This document shows, one piece after another, positions 5,030 through 5,497 of a stretch of 5,497 bases of DNA. The stretch is from positions 11,056 through 16,552 of the forward strand of contig DEIJ01000137.1 in NCBI GenBank assembly GCA_002352365.1. The letters run 5' to 3'. This stretch comes from Dehalococcoidia bacterium UBA2777. Its GTDB lineage: Bacteria; Chloroflexota; Dehalococcoidia; UBA2247; UBA2777. Under the pieces are notes generated by a model, which was not told the origin of the DNA, ran no database searches, and saw only the letters and a list, made by a program, of their open reading frames with translations. Numbering within the stretch: position 1 is the stretch's first letter; each line of letters starts with the position of its first letter. The translations under genes were made by a program, and so were the position numbers.

Positions 5030-5497
5030 CTAATAGCCGAAAATACTTACATTCCAAGGATTATTCAAATAGTTCTTTGGAGTCATTGACCCTGTCATCT
5101 GAACTTTGTTATTAGAGTCTAAGAGTGCAACGTCAAGCTGTGTAGCTTTTATAATGTCCAAAAAATCTGATTCAATGCGTTGTATAAATGCTTCGTAATA
5201 TCTAGGATCAAAATAAACGTTGTTTTCGCAATGGCCTAAAACTAATATACTTATATCACTCTTGAGGTTGTTACGGTCTCTTATCTACCTTGCCAAGTTT
5301 TCGTAGAGTTGCTTATCCTGTGCCAGGAAACTAACTAGCACAACGGACTTGTTTGGATAAAGCGGAAGAATTGTCAAAAAAATGTATTCCATTCTTGAAG
5401 CGGAGTGCTGGATACTGTTCCCATCGAAGTCATAATCTAAGTAAAAAGACGATGAAACTGCAATAGGATAGAATAGTGGGGTGGACCCAGTAGTCTA
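5030..5497 (-). pseudogene. Cassette C gene, unknown protein interrupted by in-frame TAG (5' end beyond window)
   Basis: The minus strand reads as protein-like sequence from 5494 (TTGSTPLFYPIAVSSSFYLD) through RMEYIFLTILPLYPNKSVVL to LYENLAR, meets TAG at 5287-5285, then continues in the same frame with IRDRNNLKSDISILVLGH to NPWNVSIFGY and TAG at 5032-5030, with a TAA two codons later. The quality of both halves and the absence of a good start after the internal TAG suggest one gene with a nonsense change, for example CAG to TAG giving ARQIRDR. A further TAG sits at 5497-5495 in the same frame. I recognise no family; alternating hydrophobic strands and acidic helices suggest a soluble alpha/beta protein. 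The terminal stop lies 11 bases before attC 3, so this is the gene of the next cassette. Sequencing error or amber readthrough are alternatives. Confidence 0.6.

Larger units (their letters stand above)
3556..5497 (-). mobile_element. Integron cassette array without visible integrase (CALIN-like), continuing past the right edge
   Basis: Three attC sites in the same orientation, spaced 477 and 862 bp core to core, enclose one gene each, all on the minus strand. The R' cores differ (GTTGGGC, GTTAGCC, GTTAGCA) and loop lengths vary, as in arrays that collect cassettes from many sources. The array's far end is at 3556; an attI site and intI would be expected to the right of the window, if present at all. 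Confidence 0.75.

Noticed and set aside
5191..5200. TTCGTAAT match to the tRNA loop as a second attachment core
   Set aside because: Only about 8 bases match, it lies inside the cassette C coding frame, and no tRNA sequence adjoins it; likely chance.
1668..5497. Genome-wide reassignment of TAG to an amino acid
   Set aside because: TAG ends the 109-residue gene right before its attC and ends the 316-residue gene at a ribosome-binding site, so TAG works as a normal stop in at least these cases.

Overview
The window looks like bacterial metagenomic or draft-genome DNA with two unlike halves. The left half (about 1-3008) is host-like chromosome. An operon on the minus strand runs from about 2700 to beyond the left edge. 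It encodes a 316-residue class I SAM methyltransferase, a short 204-residue methyltransferase and a multi-pass membrane protein of GT-C glycosyltransferase type that is cut by the window edge. A divergent promoter pair at 2690-2767 also appears to serve a small four-cysteine protein on the plus strand, followed 8 bp later by the 5' half of a threonine tRNA gene. The style of these genes and of the integrase relic recalls Dehalococcoidia (Chloroflexota), but this is an impression from memory and cannot be proved here.

The tRNA-Thr(CGU) gene stops matching a tRNA exactly at the 3' end of the anticodon loop (3008), and no 3' half is visible in the window. Next come about 145 bp with short direct repeats, then a decayed tyrosine recombinase that keeps HxxR and RW but has lost its N-terminus and catalytic Tyr. 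This is read as the scar of an element that integrated at the tRNA gene.

The right half (3556-5497) is an integron gene-cassette array read on the minus strand. Three attC-like imperfect palindromes (3556-3631, 4033-4104, 4895-5018) each begin within a few to about a dozen bases after a stop codon. They delimit two complete cassettes: a 109-residue unknown protein, and a 253-residue AT-rich SAM methyltransferase. A third cassette is partial; its gene has an in-frame TAG and is cut by the right edge. No integron integrase or attI is in view, so within this window it is a cluster of attC sites lacking IntI (CALIN-like); the upstream end of the array, where IntI would lie, is to the right of the window.

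The left genes probably act on a surface glycan or lipid-linked sugar, with the GT-C protein transferring sugar and the methyltransferases modifying it. The cassette genes are independent cargo. The most interesting structure is the junction of split tRNA, integrase relic and cassette array.
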